DNA from: DASVNK01 sp964478815
GTDB lineage: Bacteria > Verrucomicrobiota > Verrucomicrobiia > Limisphaerales > SXQI01
Assembly: GCA_964478815.1 (NCBI GenBank)
Contig: CAYZKY010000064.1
Coordinates: 1-31,892 of the forward strand
DNA length: 31,892 nt
Direction: 5' to 3'
Made by a program: the position numbers and the translations under genes. Shown in pieces: positions 30,850 to 31,892 of the stretch. Under the pieces are notes generated by a model, which did not search any database, had not been told where the DNA came from, and saw nothing but the letters and a program-made list of their open reading frames with translations. How positions within the stretch are numbered: position 1 is the first letter of the stretch; every line of letters begins with the position of its first letter.

Positions 30850-31892
30850 CCCGGATATTTCATAGGGGGATTGAAGAAAGAAGCGGCGAAGGCGTCAGAA
30901 GGCTTGATATCACTCAGCCCAATGAAACTGCTCAACACCGCTTCTTCTGCGACAAAGTGTGAGGACCAACCGCTGCTCTTTCAAGACTTGGGTTCGCGCA
31001 AAGTGGTCGCGGATTTTTCCGGCGGGACACTCTCCAGCGATGGCGGCGCGCTGCTCCTGCGCCAGGTCGATGCGGGCCTGGGCCTGACGCGAGCCTTGGC
31101 CCGGTGCTTCCACGATGCGCGCCCGCAGGCGTATGTGGACCATTCCGTGGAACAACTCCTGGCCCAGCGCCTGTACGGGCTGGCCCTGGGTTAGGAAGAC
31201 CTCAACGATCACGCGCGCCTGCGGCTGGATCCGTTGCTGGCCGCCGCCTGCGACAAAGCCGACCCGTTGGGAAAGGACCGCTTCCATCCCGCCCATCGGG
31301 GCATCGCGCTGGCGGGGCCAGCACGCTCAACCGGCTGGAGCTGTCCAACAACAAGCGCACGCGCGGCCACAAGCTGAGGCATGATCCCGAACAGATCGAA
31401 GCCTGCCTGCTGCACCTGGGGGTGCGCGGCCTGCCCAAGCACGCCGCAGAGATCGTGGTGGACCTGGACGCGATGGGCCACCGGCTGCATGGGATGCAGG
31501 AAGGGCGGCATTTCCGGGCGTACTATGACGAGCATGTTTATCTGCCGCTCTACGCCTTTGTGGGCGACATCCCGCTCTGGGCGCAAGTGCGCGGCGGGGA
31601 GAAGGACGGCGCGGACGGCGCGGCGGCGGCGTTGGAGAAGATCGTGCCCGCCCTTCGGCAACGGTGCCGGAAGGCCCGGATCATCGTGCGGGCCGACAGC
31701 GGCTTTTGCCGGGAAGAGATCCTGGCCTGGTGCGAAAGGCCGGAGGGGGTTTATTATGGCGTGGGGCTGGCGAAAAACTCCGTGTTGAACGACAAGCTGG
31801 GCCCGGCGCTGGCGGCGGCGCAAGCGCGCGGGTGCCTGAGGGTGCGATCGGAAGTGGCGGTCAGTTCTGGCATTGGGGGTATGACAGAACGC
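30850..31892 (+). mobile_element. IS1380-family element, left part, decayed
   Basis: The sequence directly after the ribonuclease stop starts CCCGGATATTTCATAGGGGG, which is likely the left inverted repeat because IS1380 ends begin with CC; the right end is beyond the window. CTAG at 30846-30849 could be the 4-bp target duplication, which can only be checked at the other end. The element carries the broken transposase at 30922. Confidence 0.6.
30922..31892 (+). pseudogene. IS1380-family transposase, nonsense and frameshifts
   Basis: The frame begins MKLLNTASSATKCEDQPLLF and contains DFSGGTLSSDGGALLLRQVD, typical of IS1380 transposases. A TAG at 31192-31194 replaces the Tyr of the LGYEDLNDH motif. 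A one-base frameshift in the G-run near 31314-31317 moves LAG-STLNRLEL into another frame, which then runs through EIVVDLDAMGHRLHG (the family DxDAT motif, T changed to M), QEGRHFRAYYDEHVYLPLY and RADSGFCREEILAWCE. A second frameshift near 31855-31862 restores FWHWGYDRT in yet another frame. With three lesions it cannot make a working enzyme. It runs off the window edge. Confidence 0.85.

Overview
The window looks like a high-GC chromosome segment from a member of the PVC group, most likely Verrucomicrobiota. Support comes from a PVC-type heme-binding CxxCH dehydrogenase-like protein, a planctomycete-type cytochrome/WD40 protein, a large FG-GAP/UnbV protein, a lectin-like surface protein with a typical verrucomicrobial C-terminal module ending in FFRVRQ, and an ExeA/GspB-like gene pair. 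No rRNA, tRNA or CRISPR array was recognised.

Bases 164-3347 form an intact-looking transposon of 3184 bp. It has 19-bp perfect terminal inverted repeats and an 8-bp target duplication (GTTGCGCG at 156-163 and 3348-3355). Inside are a single-ORF IS1-family transposase and four passenger genes: a 63-aa protein, an ImmA/IrrE-like protein whose HExxH motif is changed to KEMSH, a P63C-domain protein, and a 44-aa basic protein. It looks less GC-rich than its surroundings. It landed just upstream of the promoter of an A-type Fe-S carrier gene (3410-3751). This is the most interesting structure in the window.

From 3.4 to 10.5 kb lie the Fe-S carrier with its terminator, a gene-poor stretch with a long perfect hairpin, a small Cys-rich protein, an exported protein, the very large PVC cytochrome with a DUF6807-like module, and a Uma2-type nuclease-fold protein. 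From 10.5 to 21.5 kb, on the minus strand, lie an FG-GAP/ASPIC-UnbV protein, a surface protein with three near-identical tandem repeats, a TonB-dependent receptor and a His-rich exported protein. The last two suggest outer-membrane metal uptake. Two clear rho-independent terminators separate these transcription units. A divergent Rrf2-family regulator follows.

From 22.3 to 26.0 kb is a tightly packed minus-strand operon: an ExeA-like AAA+ ATPase, a GspB-like membrane protein, a CPBP/CAAX-type membrane protease, and an unusual fusion of an RluA-type pseudouridine synthase with an RlmI-type methyltransferase. The final part has a cytochrome-WD40-coiled-coil-WD40 protein and an RNB-family ribonuclease. 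The window ends in a decayed IS1380-family element that begins exactly after the ribonuclease stop codon.
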